DNA from: Coemansia sp. RSA 1804
Taxonomy: Eukaryota; Kickxellomycota; Kickxellomycetes; Kickxellales; Kickxellaceae
Assembly (NCBI GenBank): GCA_027578815.1
Contig: JANBTH010000089.1
Location: 1 to 38,057, forward strand
Reading direction: 5' to 3'
Length of the DNA: 38,057 bases
Shown: piece by piece, positions 22,301 to 28,687 of the stretch
Numbering within the stretch: position 1 is the stretch's first letter
Layout: every line of letters starts with the position of its first letter
Translations under genes and position numbers: made by a program
Notes under the pieces: model-generated
What the model saw: the letters and a program-made list of their open reading frames with translations, nothing else
The model's database searches: none
What the model was told of the DNA's origin: nothing

Positions 22301-24605
22301 GCTCGGTCGGCGCCGGCGCATCGTCGATTGGCAGCAGCGCGCGCCCAACCGACAGCGTCATGCCGGTGGCCGCCACGCTCGGGCTGTGCTGCGCGATGAA
22401 CTGGTCCGTGCGGTTGGTTGCGATGCCAAACGCCGTCACGCCAACGCGCTGCACCAGCCGCCGCCACTTGTCGTAGTCCGGCTCGCGCATCGTGAAGACG
22501 TCGACCGCCTCCGTGAACATCGCAAACGCATCGTTCGGCGCGTTGCGCTGGCTGAGTCGCGTGCACCACTTGATCAGATCGCCGGTGCTGAGGAGCGACG
22601 ATGCCGCCGATCTTGATCCTCCTCCCAGCGCCGACGACGACGAGTTGGCCGACACGATGGAGGCGGCCGCGGCAAAGCTGGCGGCAATTGCGGGCGCCTG
22701 GTGGGCGAGACGCGGAAACGCGCCGCCGATGATCAGCGGGACCTCGCTCTCGCGCGACTCAACCGCCAGGCGGGTCCACATGCTGCTTCCAAGCAGCCCG
22801 TCGCCCCCGATGCGTCCCGCCGACGCCGATGCTCCCGCCGACAGCGTGGCAAACAGCCGGAACCTGATGTGCGCGCGCACGGTCTCGCCCCGCGTGGCCA
22901 GGAACAGGGCGTGCAACTCGAGCAGCGGAACAAGCGTCTGGATCACGTCCGGCGGCGCCAGATCAATGTTCTCGATCAGCACCCATTGGCCCTGCGCAAC
23001 CGCCGTGGTCAGCAATCCGGCGCGCCACTCGAAATCGCCCGCCCGCTGGGTGGTCACGTAGTTGCCCAGCAGCGCCTTTGCATCCATGTTGCTGCTCAGG
23101 TGGATCGTGACCAGCTCGTTGCCGGTGCGCCGGGCCACCCATTCCACCAGCGACGTTTTGCCACACCCCGACGCGCCCTGCAGAAGCACCGGCTCGCTGC
23201 GCGAGGTCGCCAGCGCCATCTCGCGGATGTTCCTGACGACTGTTGGCGTCAGCACCAGGCTGCCTGACCCGCTGGCTTCTACCCGTGATGCGGATTCCGA
23301 TGTCGGCGTGTGATGGGCGTGAAGAAGCACGCCGCCCACGTTTGCCACGCATCTGGCCAGATCTGATTCCGTGATCCACGCGTGCTGGGCGCTCGTAGTG
23401 GTGGTGGCAGCGTCATCTTCGGCAGACTGCGACTGCCACAGGCCGCGCCGATACGCCTGCTGGTTTGCCCTAACCATCGTGCTGCCGGCGGCCTCGTCAA
23501 ACGAGCGCTCCCCGTCGCCCAGCCACGCCTGCGTGCGCGCGACAAGCAGAGTATCGTCGATGCCCAGTGACCGCAGCAGCGTGGCCCTCCCGTTGTCGGA
23601 CAATGCCTTGACCACACACACGCACTCGCAGGCAAGCAGCCTGGCTAGCGGAGTGCTTGCTGTGCCCATGAGCATGACAAGCGGGGTCATCCAGTCCCAC
23701 GTCGCGATGCCGTCGATTATCTCAGGGAGCTTGCGCAGCAGACGGTGTGCAACCACGAGAATTGCCTCCTCCTCCTCCTTCTGATTACCACGGCTGCTGG
23801 CGGCTGCCACCGCGTGCTGTGCAATGCTGGATCCGCTGCAATGCTCAAAGTAATCGATCACCAGGCTCCTGATCTGCGGCGCCGTTCCCAGCAGGATCCC
23901 TGCCGCATAGGCTACGCGCAGATCGGCCTCGGCGTGCAGATCTCCCGTGTGTGCTGCGGGGATTGCGTGGCGGAACACGGTTACCGGTGCTTCGGGCAGC
24001 GTCCAGCGGGCTACCAAGTCTACCAGAATCGTCCGGAACACCGTGCTCACCGCCAGCGCCAGCCTCCCATCCGTCCACCGGCTGGACACCGGTGCACCAT
24101 CGGTGCTGGATATCCCAAGCAATCTCGAGCTCCATTTCCCATGATCATCGGTGGCGCCAAGAAGAAGAAGCGCGGACAGCCGGTCGAGCACTCCGCCAAC
24201 GGTTGCTCTTTCTGGCGCACTGGCCCATTTCTCCAAGTACTCGAGTATTGTCTCCGCTGTTGCGCCAACACCAATGTTCTCGTCGCCTTCCGTCTCCTCC
24301 TTCTGCCGGATCGTCTCGAGCAACCACACAATTGCTTGCGGTAGATCGATGCTCAGCGGATCCGCATCAACCACCTCCACGCTTGTCTCCAGGCTCCGGT
24401 GGATTATGCGTTTGTCCTTTTCCTCGTTCTGGACCGTCGTGTCTTCTTCCATGGTGGAGCCATCAGCTGCGGCCCCTTCATCGCTGGTTCCGTTGATCAA
24501 TCGTGTGGTTGAATGCGCTCTGTTGAGCTTCTCTAACCCCTGCGTTACCACGTCCATGGCATCGCGTTCTTCCAGTCGCAATCTTTGATCTGTTGTGCCA
24601 ACCAT
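7311..24605 (-). CDS. MDN1: Midasin, dynein-like AAA-ATPase of 60S ribosome biogenesis
   Basis: A 5,764-residue protein in one uninterrupted frame, longer than yeast Rea1/Mdn1 (about 4,900). It strips assembly factors (Ytm1, Rsa4) from pre-60S particles in nucleolus and nucleoplasm. Six AAA modules are marked by Walker A loops starting at 477 (GASGCGKT), 799 (GETGTGKT), 1232 (GPTSAGKT), 1537 (GETGCGKT), 1978 (GSPGVGKT) and 2298 (GPAGCGKT). Walker B is intact (DE) in modules 2-5 but ENID in module 1 and DRAN in module 6. A long Ala/Arg-rich linker follows (about 2600-4700), then an Asp/Glu- and Gln-rich stretch (about 4750-5430). The C-terminal MIDAS domain carries DNSKS with Asp5543, Ser5545 and Ser5547. 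The protein ends in the family-typical FPFNYYVV...ALRQYFS tail. The ATG at 24605 is followed by an unbroken frame. Antisense frames over it are composition artefacts. Confidence 0.98.
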   Translation of the reverse strand: MVGTTDQRLRLEERDAMDVVTQGLEKLNRAHSTTRLINGTSDEGAAADGSTMEEDTTVQNEEKDKRIIHRSLETSVEVVDADPLSIDLPQAIVWLLETIRQKEETEGDENIGVGATAETILEYLEKWASAPERATVGGVLDRLSALLLLGATDDHGKWSSRLLGISSTDGAPVSSRWTDGRLALAVSTVFRTILVDLVARWTLPEAPVTVFRHAIPAAHTGDLHAEADLRVAYAAGILLGTAPQIRSLVIDYFEHCSGSSIAQHAVAAASSRGNQKEEEEAILVVAHRLLRKLPEIIDGIATWDWMTPLVMLMGTASTPLARLLACECVCVVKALSDNGRATLLRSLGIDDTLLVARTQAWLGDGERSFDEAAGSTMVRANQQAYRRGLWQSQSAEDDAATTTTSAQHAWITESDLARCVANVGGVLLHAHHTPTSESASRVEASGSGSLVLTPTVVRNIREMALATSRSEPVLLQGASGCGKTSLVEWVARRTGNELVTIHLSSNMDAKALLGNYVTTQRAGDFEWRAGLLTTAVAQGQWVLIENIDLAPPDVIQTLVPLLELHALFLATRGETVRAHIRFRLFATLSAGASASAGRIGGDGLLGSSMWTRLAVESRESEVPLIIGGAFPRLAHQAPAIAASFAAAASIVSANSSSSALGGGSRSAASSLLSTGDLIKWCTRLSQRNAPNDAFAMFTEAVDVFTMREPDYDKWRRLVQRVGVTAFGIATNRTDQFIAQHSPSVAATGMTLSVGRALLPIDDAPAPTERMPFATTRHASCLLERIATCVQLAEPALLLGETGTGKTTVVQHLAALTRRPLAVFNLSQQSDSSDLLGGFRPVDISVFALRLRESFDALFGRTVSVRKNAAFLDRVRTAFGKRDWRRLGGLFGASVGMAEQVIAKARAAASSEDEQENGQQRKKQRLTRASVDELAAEWREFSARVEEFEALKGVRMVFSFVEGALVKAARSGGWILLDEINLATAETLACLGGLLQKSEARSLLLAETGVRIKCHPDFRLFACMNPSNDVGKRDLPPGLRSSFTEFFVHPPDSHSDDLLAIVRSHLPPTTPPAVAHRVIGFYGAAKRLAAEHRLVDGAGQKPHYSLRTLTRALTYARDHAPAYSLKRALYDGLFMTFVTQLDGATQPLLGAELRAVFAGDDLRQLLSRVPPSRADPGAAVLVQGFWLPVAAELEANEEEVNGGSYVMTPSVETKLRSLARAVMCARYPVLIQGPTSAGKTSMVQHLARATGHRFVRINNHEHTDLQEYLGAYASAADGRLVFEEGLLVKALRQGHWLVLDELNLAPSDVLEALNRLLDDNRELVIPETQETVRPHPHFMLFATQNPAGLYGGRKALSRAFRNRFVELHFDDIPESELQQIITDSCRVPPTHAALLVSAYRNLTQVRAQNRIFEASHGFVTLRDLFRWANRHAATRDELAAHGFMLLAERVRSADDRQVVRRAIERAFYAKKDGPGARRTIDVDALYSEASLRAMPEFQAFEAQSGTSAPSVAWTSAMRRLFILTALCLRFHEPVLLVGETGCGKTTVCQMLAAARAQQLHIVNCHQNTESSDILGGQRPVRNRAALVEAANGILQASSVAGLLPPARGPVDSAGALEELASRWRGSDDPDTRALAEAGAEQLQRAHELLARSQALFAWHDGPLVQAMKQGDMFLMDELNLADDSVLERLNSVLEPSRTLVLAENVSSAAAAAEASGSSMATVAADGFEFVATMNPGGDYGKRELSPALRNRFTELWAPTTQDAADLRMILLKRLEASSTPSGGSDGVPPHEAAVCADAILAYVACLQAELKVLQHPLSLRDYLFWADFVARTHALLGAHAGVVHGACLVLLDAVGAQGSAVYGGASVAARLPARVKAECVARLCGIVGIAPTEAARMVGVAPSRDLATAAEPLASRIQRQKEAENVGAGVGVAPFFVECGEQHSQEGVSAFALDAPTTFDNLVKMLRAMQVGKPLLLEGSPGVGKTTLVSTLARLAGHRLVRINLSDQTDLMDLFGTDLPVDGGFAWCDAPFLRALKRGDWVLLDEINLASQSVLEGLNSCLDHRGAVYIAELDREFALAPGFRVFAAQNPLGQGGGRKGLPRSFVNRFTQVFMDELTRDDLLAICRAVYGADGDPDGSSVATQRILDFNGRMHDATMARREFGTSGAPWEFNLRDVGRFMELAQQPSRLEAGPKPVDEFVAMLYVQRMRTHADRLHVAALFRAVFERSIDIRAPAVHVTDELVQVGNAVLPRRTNSSNPGGGAALEHTARLACLHGQLGALESLAKCVEMRWLAILVGPAGCGKTSMVRWLASATGNRLVEFSMNSGVDTSEIIGGFEQVDIQRHRTALLARVEALLGHALLASPDQGPGSGAALARAFSQFHSVRRCTSTSGLCAAVAQIVDAVDGIDAGQAESVRQAVRALAALEAAGRFEWVDGVLVDALVNGHWLLVDRANLCSASVLDRLNGLLEPGGVLHVTEDPKRTAPVVPHPDFRIVMAVDPMHGELSRAMRNRGIEICVLPPPAGSGTGAGSGSADQAVVARSVGLSSSLVPSDMLSPHHATLTAVAHQAVRVAERTQRGYAARLVGDGCAAELLAAYYAPTARGSCVSVAHWQAHLARRAVASGTTRERQALLVAIIGTLPPDADSFGAALFSAILASDSSKEESAVVAALLAAPLAGAVRQARAQVAVECQLNTEILRSAPSLVPLNAALHRALQRSIAGNRSAVVRWHEVLCAALVFQRERIAAMSGATVAVGSDAVLPATSASARRAALLRQPDADVAHLQRVLDVADGCDLLIDAWEASVARLGSATAVGDCSADSDLGSCVPVLRSLYRLAIRIRHLVAGANDNGGGAGDNSSALAVAFEETQTALHQVLGLTRSQPDSVGAQIQLTLGRVRPLVLDAAHSARLWLLVHPVTLCDANERHIEARLLAAHKHIMVTADIHHSAQSAVFSEELREAVVEAIAMLYATASSRGSSRGRHLVVDAIARFADSLPAIDASGTQAEGNNSDVSSIEMPLAAVLNDIRSLADWQQVAQLAVLASGSSNHMAGRNDSSLQDLSIARLRTTVISSMSVGSESPWAPVFARLSWSLNEHGRATAKPESKKRRREEMLASALPLAIDIIDQWHDQLHSQTVADVLPDSSAALLRLARPVATELTWRHSAGLLDCALEDHGGARDGVVGMLRALTTYTPPSPAPARDLAALVWLLAVAAVAVCDTTEEDSCAELHRQSSALASALLHTSDSSSLDIEAAAGRWREALDRVINTDDRVSLCIAPAAEAVCAAAAQNGTAARRGVMAATIAVHSGMLALSVPHRAVDPAARAHTRWEWLGDDIDTAQAQLAAIRNVQRAMTGDTDTAATRPLAADVAALEARQSGIDRVFRPPPSDRDAAAPFAELWHEARTLCGGVLGRVRDVCAQLLQGGELPLAAADALVATLAQFQTRVRARYYAAFRDVAQIWCVHARSIAYALAQLADECRRTDPRTAVHRENARLVAEIYAMPAVGGVPATEASNAEMQRALARLKAVAFFAPKQETGDGGSKGRALRMYGELVRALLLRTVLGVQARGHLAAPDVAALDAVFRDAHDIHHRAVEAKRRRDAEAASLFRLRARPDPTDDDLVRELFPGYEELFADEEDDESGGPSAGDCDGEAAAGGSPADDDLDGDTVAAVAACHQYVMLQFGASGCAPDLRPSLVREARRAALQLAASVHAVRRDTASMLPDGADAMLRAANMAALADAVSATDSASDSGHQPDAESGTRTTRVRDFYRDPWPSETVRARPVALAIRARAAALLQEWPDHAGLQLIGNAATRVLAQAATAPVARVLAGVEQLYARAQESWETHAARETSLGAELAEAARLVVRWRQLELNAWPHVLRAQELACARRVAAEWWFSLYAVLVAASGEAPATGAELAAALDRFAHGCPAGEFRARLNLLLAFAAHRAAVVAVRALAAGCCVADALRADPVHGPLRNAVAYYLQFAPAVADHLARGKQPIARDLAQYVKISAWKDANPAALRASAQRTHRHLAKCVRRLRDTLEQPVFQIIQAHQAAGVDTACVPSVVLVSTPLADAGVEAVPAALALEDAARQGASAAWMPGRREPGADDAMRVAALARLADPAVAEVVAASAGSLLRLRRMLEASRLVGRSRVEAEAVDVFGDFARQAAADIHYFQSMETPRRLLPAKKKSGGDAAGKSAKKKQKPKPRTRGKHVIGGSAADDDGAEDDDAEIDEEERQRLVRRFWGEQRNLRRTRLKEILRGMQDLGLKRHFRASTQASAPAEEDGGTEGPAAGALSNAAAPGLGAQLSLLQLRPLDTASWQSAVSQASAADGQLVLSASAAATLRSLRTADAAFFQLAAQMSQLRAAAFDDARSPEVPGAQVRAITGLVECLHSLVVGDRQCAAELVADAATLMGAASAWGEGSLSTEPASRVSGSFVVEELKLAADSAMAQLTQLLADVGAVSGAGGWDPASAGAVECAVSRIRAASDQFAAAHALLGTASAMATALAMSGVDALTADICASASPAVAAAREALATAAHAVAEALRLSRTDLDPRMLDPWVQPALASVNRVAEQLGANAVDASVAEPSGTNDHAWDSAAAATAGRWITGVMGVWQAVRAAETASSLASADEKRNIWGLAPKELVRRLDAHQALAQALQLRTMVPVLRDLTRECYNFSSSSSRHSVAGNPGESPDTRGAVFRCVQPWVRQYLLLVQAVVAEHAELHRAVVHFALGMATSLTSAMVHGMGPQDEPLEPEDAGDTNAQATGTGMGEGSTAGAKNVSDEIEGEDQIEGLRDSENKEDQEDDEDEPATNEDAVEMSGDFNGTLGDADLESDDSDGSGSSSDDDDSDHEMDEQIGDVDPTDPTALDEKLWDDKDENDENDKDGDSKDTDQTADSSAKQSKSETDIVAGQESDNEGDPQKQQQKEEEEDAADAAGQPEHDDGGDDDEEMRSDGESGDNDSDGEELDPRTNKDTLDRMADVDDLGDQLEMPEGLDIDGDAEQSENEEDDDGIEADDDLGAEEDAIDQKPSAAAEAEEEEKAENENENDDEGPRTDGADDVMNDGEETAERDGEGDDGSAMDEDDNDEDEGEDGQQEETGSTGDPDEEDEGPDNTLLDDESRLNSNEDESSGANKPTGGLDAAVNLDGSDQPNTAAEAQDSQPQPADDESSSQQQQKQQQQRMTRPDASGSTQPQPQPQDPSQSQNQTQAQIQSEDRKRPQMDSERTLADVIEKWERRLDLVMRDEAEEAEAEMEDAAADNSGNDDGEQQQSAPEASEFEHIKGEDDAYDKVALADANDEELEKQQHQPMDIDDNEEEDDDSAQQNQQQQNQQQDQEQEQQAGSDSAHQRQQQSQPEEEEDAGRAQAPENPQSRVEPRSNRQPPPESGERSSMADAAQLQQSVAAMEPDGDGDGDERMSEDEDDAEVASDEIDIDQLRSDLETATSEWRAQTTQDAERAAQLWQAYSRLTHDLALSLTEQLRLILTPTQATQLRGDYRTGKRLNMKRIIPYIASDFRKDKIWLRRTKPARREYQVMVSLDNSKSMAQTAHAVELAYETLALITTALTQLEVGQLSVVSFGKQVSLLHPFDAAFDADAGARVLSRFTFDDDKTNVVQLMDASLRLFEAAEASSSSASADELWRLQLVVSDGVCQDHPRLLQQVRAASERRVMVVFIVLDRAAGSAGSAGPPDSDAADADKNSIMNTQHVSFVKGVNGRMEMRVERYLDTFPFNYYVVLRDIAGLPAVLAEALRQYFSLVGNT

Positions 24606-25268
24606 GGCTGCGGCCTTGGTTACTAAGTAATCGTTTTATTGTCTATTCTGAATATTTTACCAGATCCTATGTATTTGTCTGGCGTGTGTGTGTCGATGTA
24701 GGATATGATCTTTTGAATATCTAAGTGCTCTCTTGCTCTTGTTGTGGTTTTCTATCGGATCCAGCTCACCACACCTCCTTAAGCTCGCAGGATGCTTTTA
24801 CAATATGAACAAACACACGCAAACAGTAAGACGCTATACAAGAAATTATTCGAGTATAATATAAGAAAAATATGAAGAAAAGAAACAAGACTCGAGTAGC
24901 CAGTTAGCACCATCCTTTGCTATTTTTCTCGCTTAGTACCATCGCTGTGGGAATATGAAAAATTGTTACTTCAAAAAAAAAAAAAAGTAAAGAAATAGAA
25001 AATGATTAATATCACCGCTGATCACGAGATTTTGATCTATGCCGCATAATCAGGTTGTAGATATTAGATTTGGATTAGCAGCGTGCTTTTTTCCGCTTTT
25101 GTCAAATGAAGCCAACTTTTATTTTTGGTGACAAGCTGCTGTTTACGTAGCTCTTGCTTTTCTATTTTTTTATTCTTTTTATTTCTCACCACTGCTATCG
25201 CTCATACTCCTTTTGCCATCACTAATTTAACGCGCGCACTTGTCTGCTCATCCATTTACACCGACCAA
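24606..25268. promoter_or_regulatory. Divergent promoter region of MDN1 and CDC73
   Basis: These 663 bases separate the start codons of midasin (minus) and CDC73 (plus), so they should hold both promoters and leaders. They are AT-rich compared with both genes and include an A-run near 24972-24984, a possible nucleosome-excluding tract. A TGAAAAATT stretch near 24957 resembles the rRNA-processing element of yeasts, but one short match is weak evidence. The stretch before CDC73 (about 25150-25260) is pyrimidine-rich. It extends the CDC73 frame upstream only from a TTG codon and is best read as 5' leader. Confidence 0.5.
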
Positions 25269-26606
25269 ATGTCATTGACCGCTACAGCCACATCGGATCC
25301 ACTCGAACTGCTTCGGCAGTACACGATGCAGCAGAAGACGATTGAATTACTGGACAAGGATGGCAATCTCACAAAGGACTTGCTCCAGGCGGCGACTGTG
25401 CGGTTTGGCGAGGACGCGTCGTTTGCGCGCGACACGCCCACGCGGTACCTGCGAAGCAACAGCGAGGCGGACCAGTACGCGCTGTCGGCGCTGTTGCATT
25501 TTCTGGACCACCGGAACCAGAGCTTCTACGAGTACATGAAGACCACGAATTCGCTGGGCCTGCAGACGGTTTCGTTTGGCGATCGTGGAAACCTGCTTGA
25601 TTATCTTACCGGCAAAATCGCGGATGTCGTGTCGTCGGCTGGAGCCTCTACGACTGCTTCTGCTGGTGCTGGTGCTAGTGCTGGTGCTGCTGCTTCGGGC
25701 GATGCGGTGGCGGGTGAGAAACATGGTGACGATGATGCTGGTGTTGCCTCTGACGGGAGGCGTGTTCGGCTGCGCACATCGGCGGCTGACTCGATGGGTG
25801 GAGGCGACCGGCTTGTGTCTGGCGCCCAGGGAGCATCGACAGCAGCCGGCGGGGATCCGGCCAGAGACATTATGCGGCGCGAGCGCGTGCTGGTGACAAC
25901 ATCGAGTGCGCTGAGCAGCAACAACAGCTTTGCCAGCGCAGCGGGTCTGATCAAGGAGCTGTTCCCAACAAAGGGCGATGCAAAGGGAGCCGGCGCCAGA
26001 TCGGCAGATACAGCGGGTGCTCCCACCTCTGCTTCTGCTGCTGCCTCGGGTGGAGCGTCGGGAAACGGCGTGACTGCGCGGCTGGCGCACAGAAAGACTG
26101 CGCGTGGAAAGAGACAAACGCCGATTATTGTTGTTCCTGCGGCGACAACAGCAATGCTCAACATGTACAACATCAAACCGCTCCTCCAGGACTTCCAGTT
26201 TGTTGAATGGCGCGTGGTGATGGAGAAGGGTGGATCCAAACCACGCGAGGCGACGGTTGAGCGCAAACTCCAGTCTACTGGGCACAACCAGCGGTTCCGT
26301 GTTGTCGATTCTGTGCAGGACTTCACCGATGCTGACTGGAACAGCGTTGTGTGTGTGTTCACGCAGGGGGCGGCGTGGCAGTTCAAGAACTGGCTGTGGA
26401 AGTCGCCAGAGGAGGTTTTCCGCAACTGTCTGGGCTTCTATCCAAAGTACCAGGACGAGCAGCTGAAGGAGACAACGGCGTCCTGGGGAATCAAGCCGCT
26501 TAATATTGAGCGGTCCCGGCGTCATATGGATAGAGCCACGATTACGGGTTTGTGGTCTAGCATCGAGCAGTACATTGCTCATCGCAAACCTGATCTCTTG
26601 CCATGA
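25269..26606 (+). CDS. CDC73: Cdc73/parafibromin, Paf1 complex subunit
   Basis: A 445-residue nuclear protein of the Paf1 complex, which travels with RNA polymerase II and supports H2B ubiquitylation, H3K4/K36 methylation and 3'-end formation. The N-terminus (DPLELLRQYTMQQKTIE) matches the parafibromin start, followed by a YALSALLHFLDHR helix region and a GNLLDYLTGK motif. Residues about 125-265 are low-complexity Ala/Gly/Ser. A basic stretch (HRKTARGKRQ) precedes the C-terminal Ras-like domain (about 283-445), with signatures PIIVVPAATTAMLNMYN, FTQGAAWQFKNW and RRHMDRATI. I chose ATG 25269 because it begins the conserved N-terminus; the frame upstream lacks an ATG. It is slightly shorter than human (531) and yeast (393) bracket values. 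It diverges from midasin. Confidence 0.95.
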   Translation: MSLTATATSDPLELLRQYTMQQKTIELLDKDGNLTKDLLQAATVRFGEDASFARDTPTRYLRSNSEADQYALSALLHFLDHRNQSFYEYMKTTNSLGLQTVSFGDRGNLLDYLTGKIADVVSSAGASTTASAGAGASAGAAASGDAVAGEKHGDDDAGVASDGRRVRLRTSAADSMGGGDRLVSGAQGASTAAGGDPARDIMRRERVLVTTSSALSSNNSFASAAGLIKELFPTKGDAKGAGARSADTAGAPTSASAAASGGASGNGVTARLAHRKTARGKRQTPIIVVPAATTAMLNMYNIKPLLQDFQFVEWRVVMEKGGSKPREATVERKLQSTGHNQRFRVVDSVQDFTDADWNSVVCVFTQGAAWQFKNWLWKSPEEVFRNCLGFYPKYQDEQLKETTASWGIKPLNIERSRRHMDRATITGLWSSIEQYIAHRKPDLLP

Positions 26607-26805
26607 ACCATACACAGGCATGGATGTTTTTTATTGTAAGTAAATCTGTCTGACATGGCCTTTCTTTTTTCTTTCGCCTTTATTTGTTCCAATTGATTTA
26701 TTAGTGGACGACGGAAGAGATGGGAGAGAACTATAGAGGTGGAAAATGGGAGCTTACTTGGGATTATTCTATGGAGAAATGCAGCCTGGTATCTTCTAGA
26801 GCAAA

Positions 26806-27660
26806 CTAGAAAAGACTGCCTGTTGTGATGATGGATGTTGGCTCGACGCCGGCGTACTTTGCAATTTTGTCGATGTGCGGCGCAACCATGGGACTGAAGC
26901 GGTACGCCGCCGGGTCGTTAATCTTTCCATTCTGCGCATCTACAAGCGTTGAGTAGTATCTTCCGGTAACGCCCACCAGCGCAACAATTGCCCCGGCCTG
27001 CTGCTGGTTGCTGAAGCCGATGATGGGGTCGCCGCCAAGATAGTCGCCGGCGACCATTTGGTTCTGCACCGGCTGTGTGCAAATAAAGTAATCGTCGGTA
27101 TACCCTGGAAGGTGCATCTCGCAGGCATCGGTGCCTCCCAGGCTGAGTGACAAGAATGGAGTTCCCGTCGGATTGGATGTGTTGTAAGTGAAAAGCTGGA
27201 TGCCCGCTTCCAGCGGATGGCTGCTTAGCACGATGGACTGGATTTCGGACCCAATGTACATCTCGTCGCTTAGCTGGATGACTGCAAAGTTTGCGCACTT
27301 GTCTATATCGATGTTGGCAACACTGAATCCCTTCTGGTCGCTTCCAGCCGTCTCGAGGTACCGGTCGTCTGTGTCGCCGGCAATAATGCGCCATTCTCCC
27401 GCTCCATACGCGGCTGTTGGATAGTCAGACATTGCACACGCTGCGCTTGTTACAAGCGTGTTGTTTGTTATGACTGTTGCCGCACACCGTCGATGTAGTC
27501 CGGTTGCCGATGCCCAGAAGAGCCCTGCAATGAACTTTACGTCTGTTAATTCCGATGACACTGTCTCTGTGCTTGCTGCTCTTTTTGTAGTTGTTTGTCC
27601 TGCTACGCCTCCCACGGCCAATGCTGCTACCAGAGCTGCAATGTATGGCGCCAACCGCAT
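26806..27660 (-). CDS. Secreted trypsin-fold (S1) protein lacking the catalytic triad
   Basis: 284 residues with an N-terminal signal peptide (MRLAPY..., hydrophobic to about residue 20). The body aligns with chymotrypsin-family serine proteases. Cys60 and Cys75 match the first canonical disulfide (C42-C58), with LVTSAAC in the place of LVTAAHC, so the catalytic His is Ala74. NFAVIQL stands for DIALLKL, so the catalytic Asp is Asn124. GDYLGGDP (about 205-212) stands for GDSGGP, so the catalytic Ser is gone. Cys180 and Cys194 fit the C168-C182 pair. It is therefore a non-enzymatic serine-protease homologue, probably secreted. The ATG at 27660 starts the signal peptide; the longer frame upstream begins only at TTG and is not convincing. 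It converges on CDC73 with 199 bases between. Known roles of such homologues elsewhere are binding or regulatory; here the role is unknown. Confidence 0.8.
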   Translation of the reverse strand: MRLAPYIAALVAALAVGGVAGQTTTKRAASTETVSSELTDVKFIAGLFWASATGLHRRCAATVITNNTLVTSAACAMSDYPTAAYGAGEWRIIAGDTDDRYLETAGSDQKGFSVANIDIDKCANFAVIQLSDEMYIGSEIQSIVLSSHPLEAGIQLFTYNTSNPTGTPFLSLSLGGTDACEMHLPGYTDDYFICTQPVQNQMVAGDYLGGDPIIGFSNQQQAGAIVALVGVTGRYYSTLVDAQNGKINDPAAYRFSPMVAPHIDKIAKYAGVEPTSIITTGSLF

Positions 27661-28687
27661 TGTTAATAAATATGTAATGTTTGTTATTCTTGACAAGGTA
27701 AGCTTTAATGAACGGAGGAAAAAAGAGAAAGAAAAGAAAAGAAAAACGAGAAGAAAGGTGCACTCCCACGCTACAAGATATGGTCTGCTGGTCTCTTTCT
27801 TTGTTTCTTCTTGTATGACTATTAAAAGTAGGATATCCGGTATGTCCAGAATTGAAAGTGTCGTAAGCACCTGTAAAACTATATACGCTCTGAGCAAAAA
27901 AAAAAAAAGGTGGAGGAGTTGAACGAAAAAAGATTAAAATATGTTGATAATAAAGTGAAAGAAGGGGTTTGGATAAATTCTACGACTACAAATGTGCAAT
28001 TACCTTTCTTTTTCATCAAGCAGCCATATTTTATGTGTTCGGATGCACCAAAGACAAATATATAAGCAAAATGTAGGCTTTCCTTTTTTCTTTTGCTATT
28101 CTACAAAAAAGTCATGCTTTTTAAGCTTTAGTGTGGTCGCGGGACCATTTGCCGAAGAAACGTGAAGGCTTTTGTACAAAGAAAGCTTGGCCACATGGCA
28201 TGGCTTCTTTTCTTTAATAAGGTTAGTTTCCTTTTACGCAATTGGATTGCGGGTGAGGAGGGAAGAGGAGCCTGCTACATGTTCAAACTATTTGTGTGAA
28301 TACCTCTCAGCTCCATTTAACTCCAGCCATGCTCCTCAGCCTTCTGACTTGTAATCCCCACAGGGTTTTTCCTCTCAAGGGCATATGCAGCTTCATGCGA
28401 GGGGCGGCGAGATTCTCCTGGATCCTGATGATTGATGATGGTCCATGCTTTGGAAACTTGGCCCGCCCAACCAACCGATGATTCTCCTTATCCCCCCCAC
28501 TCCTCCAGTTGCGGCCATTAAAAGGGCCTCTTTCTACTCCCCCAATCCCCCAATTGTTCTCTCGAGTTTATAACGACCGACAAAGTTTTTTCTTCTCCCT
28601 TTTTCTCTCCTAGCATTATTTTTTCCCCTCTTTCTCAAACCTTGGCTATTATTAAGGTCGATTCGTTTTTGTCTGCACTTCTTTCCA
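27661..28687. other. Long divergent intergenic region
   Basis: About 1 kb lies between two divergent starts (protease homologue, minus; SRPBCC protein, plus). It contains A-runs (27897-27908), a purine-rich stretch near 27715-27755 and a C/T-rich stretch before 28688. A GAGTTTATAACG near 28563-28574 could serve as TATA-like element for the plus gene. Short plus-strand frames at 28172-28354 and 28296-28481 overlap each other and show no domain. No RNA gene was recognised. Confidence 0.4.

Noticed and set aside
24955..24966. rRNA-processing-element-like TGAAAAATT upstream of midasin
   Set aside because: It is a single partial match in AT-rich DNA, about 350 bases from the start. It is mentioned in the promoter entry but not called as a site.
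25125..25268. Signal-peptide-like extension of CDC73
   Set aside because: The extension starts only at TTG and is a pyrimidine-rich leader translated by chance. Cdc73 is nuclear and its conserved start is at 25269.
25347..26621. A 424-codon minus-strand frame over CDC73
   Set aside because: It is a shadow of CDC73. The sense strand has the conserved Cdc73 N-terminal and Ras-like domains.
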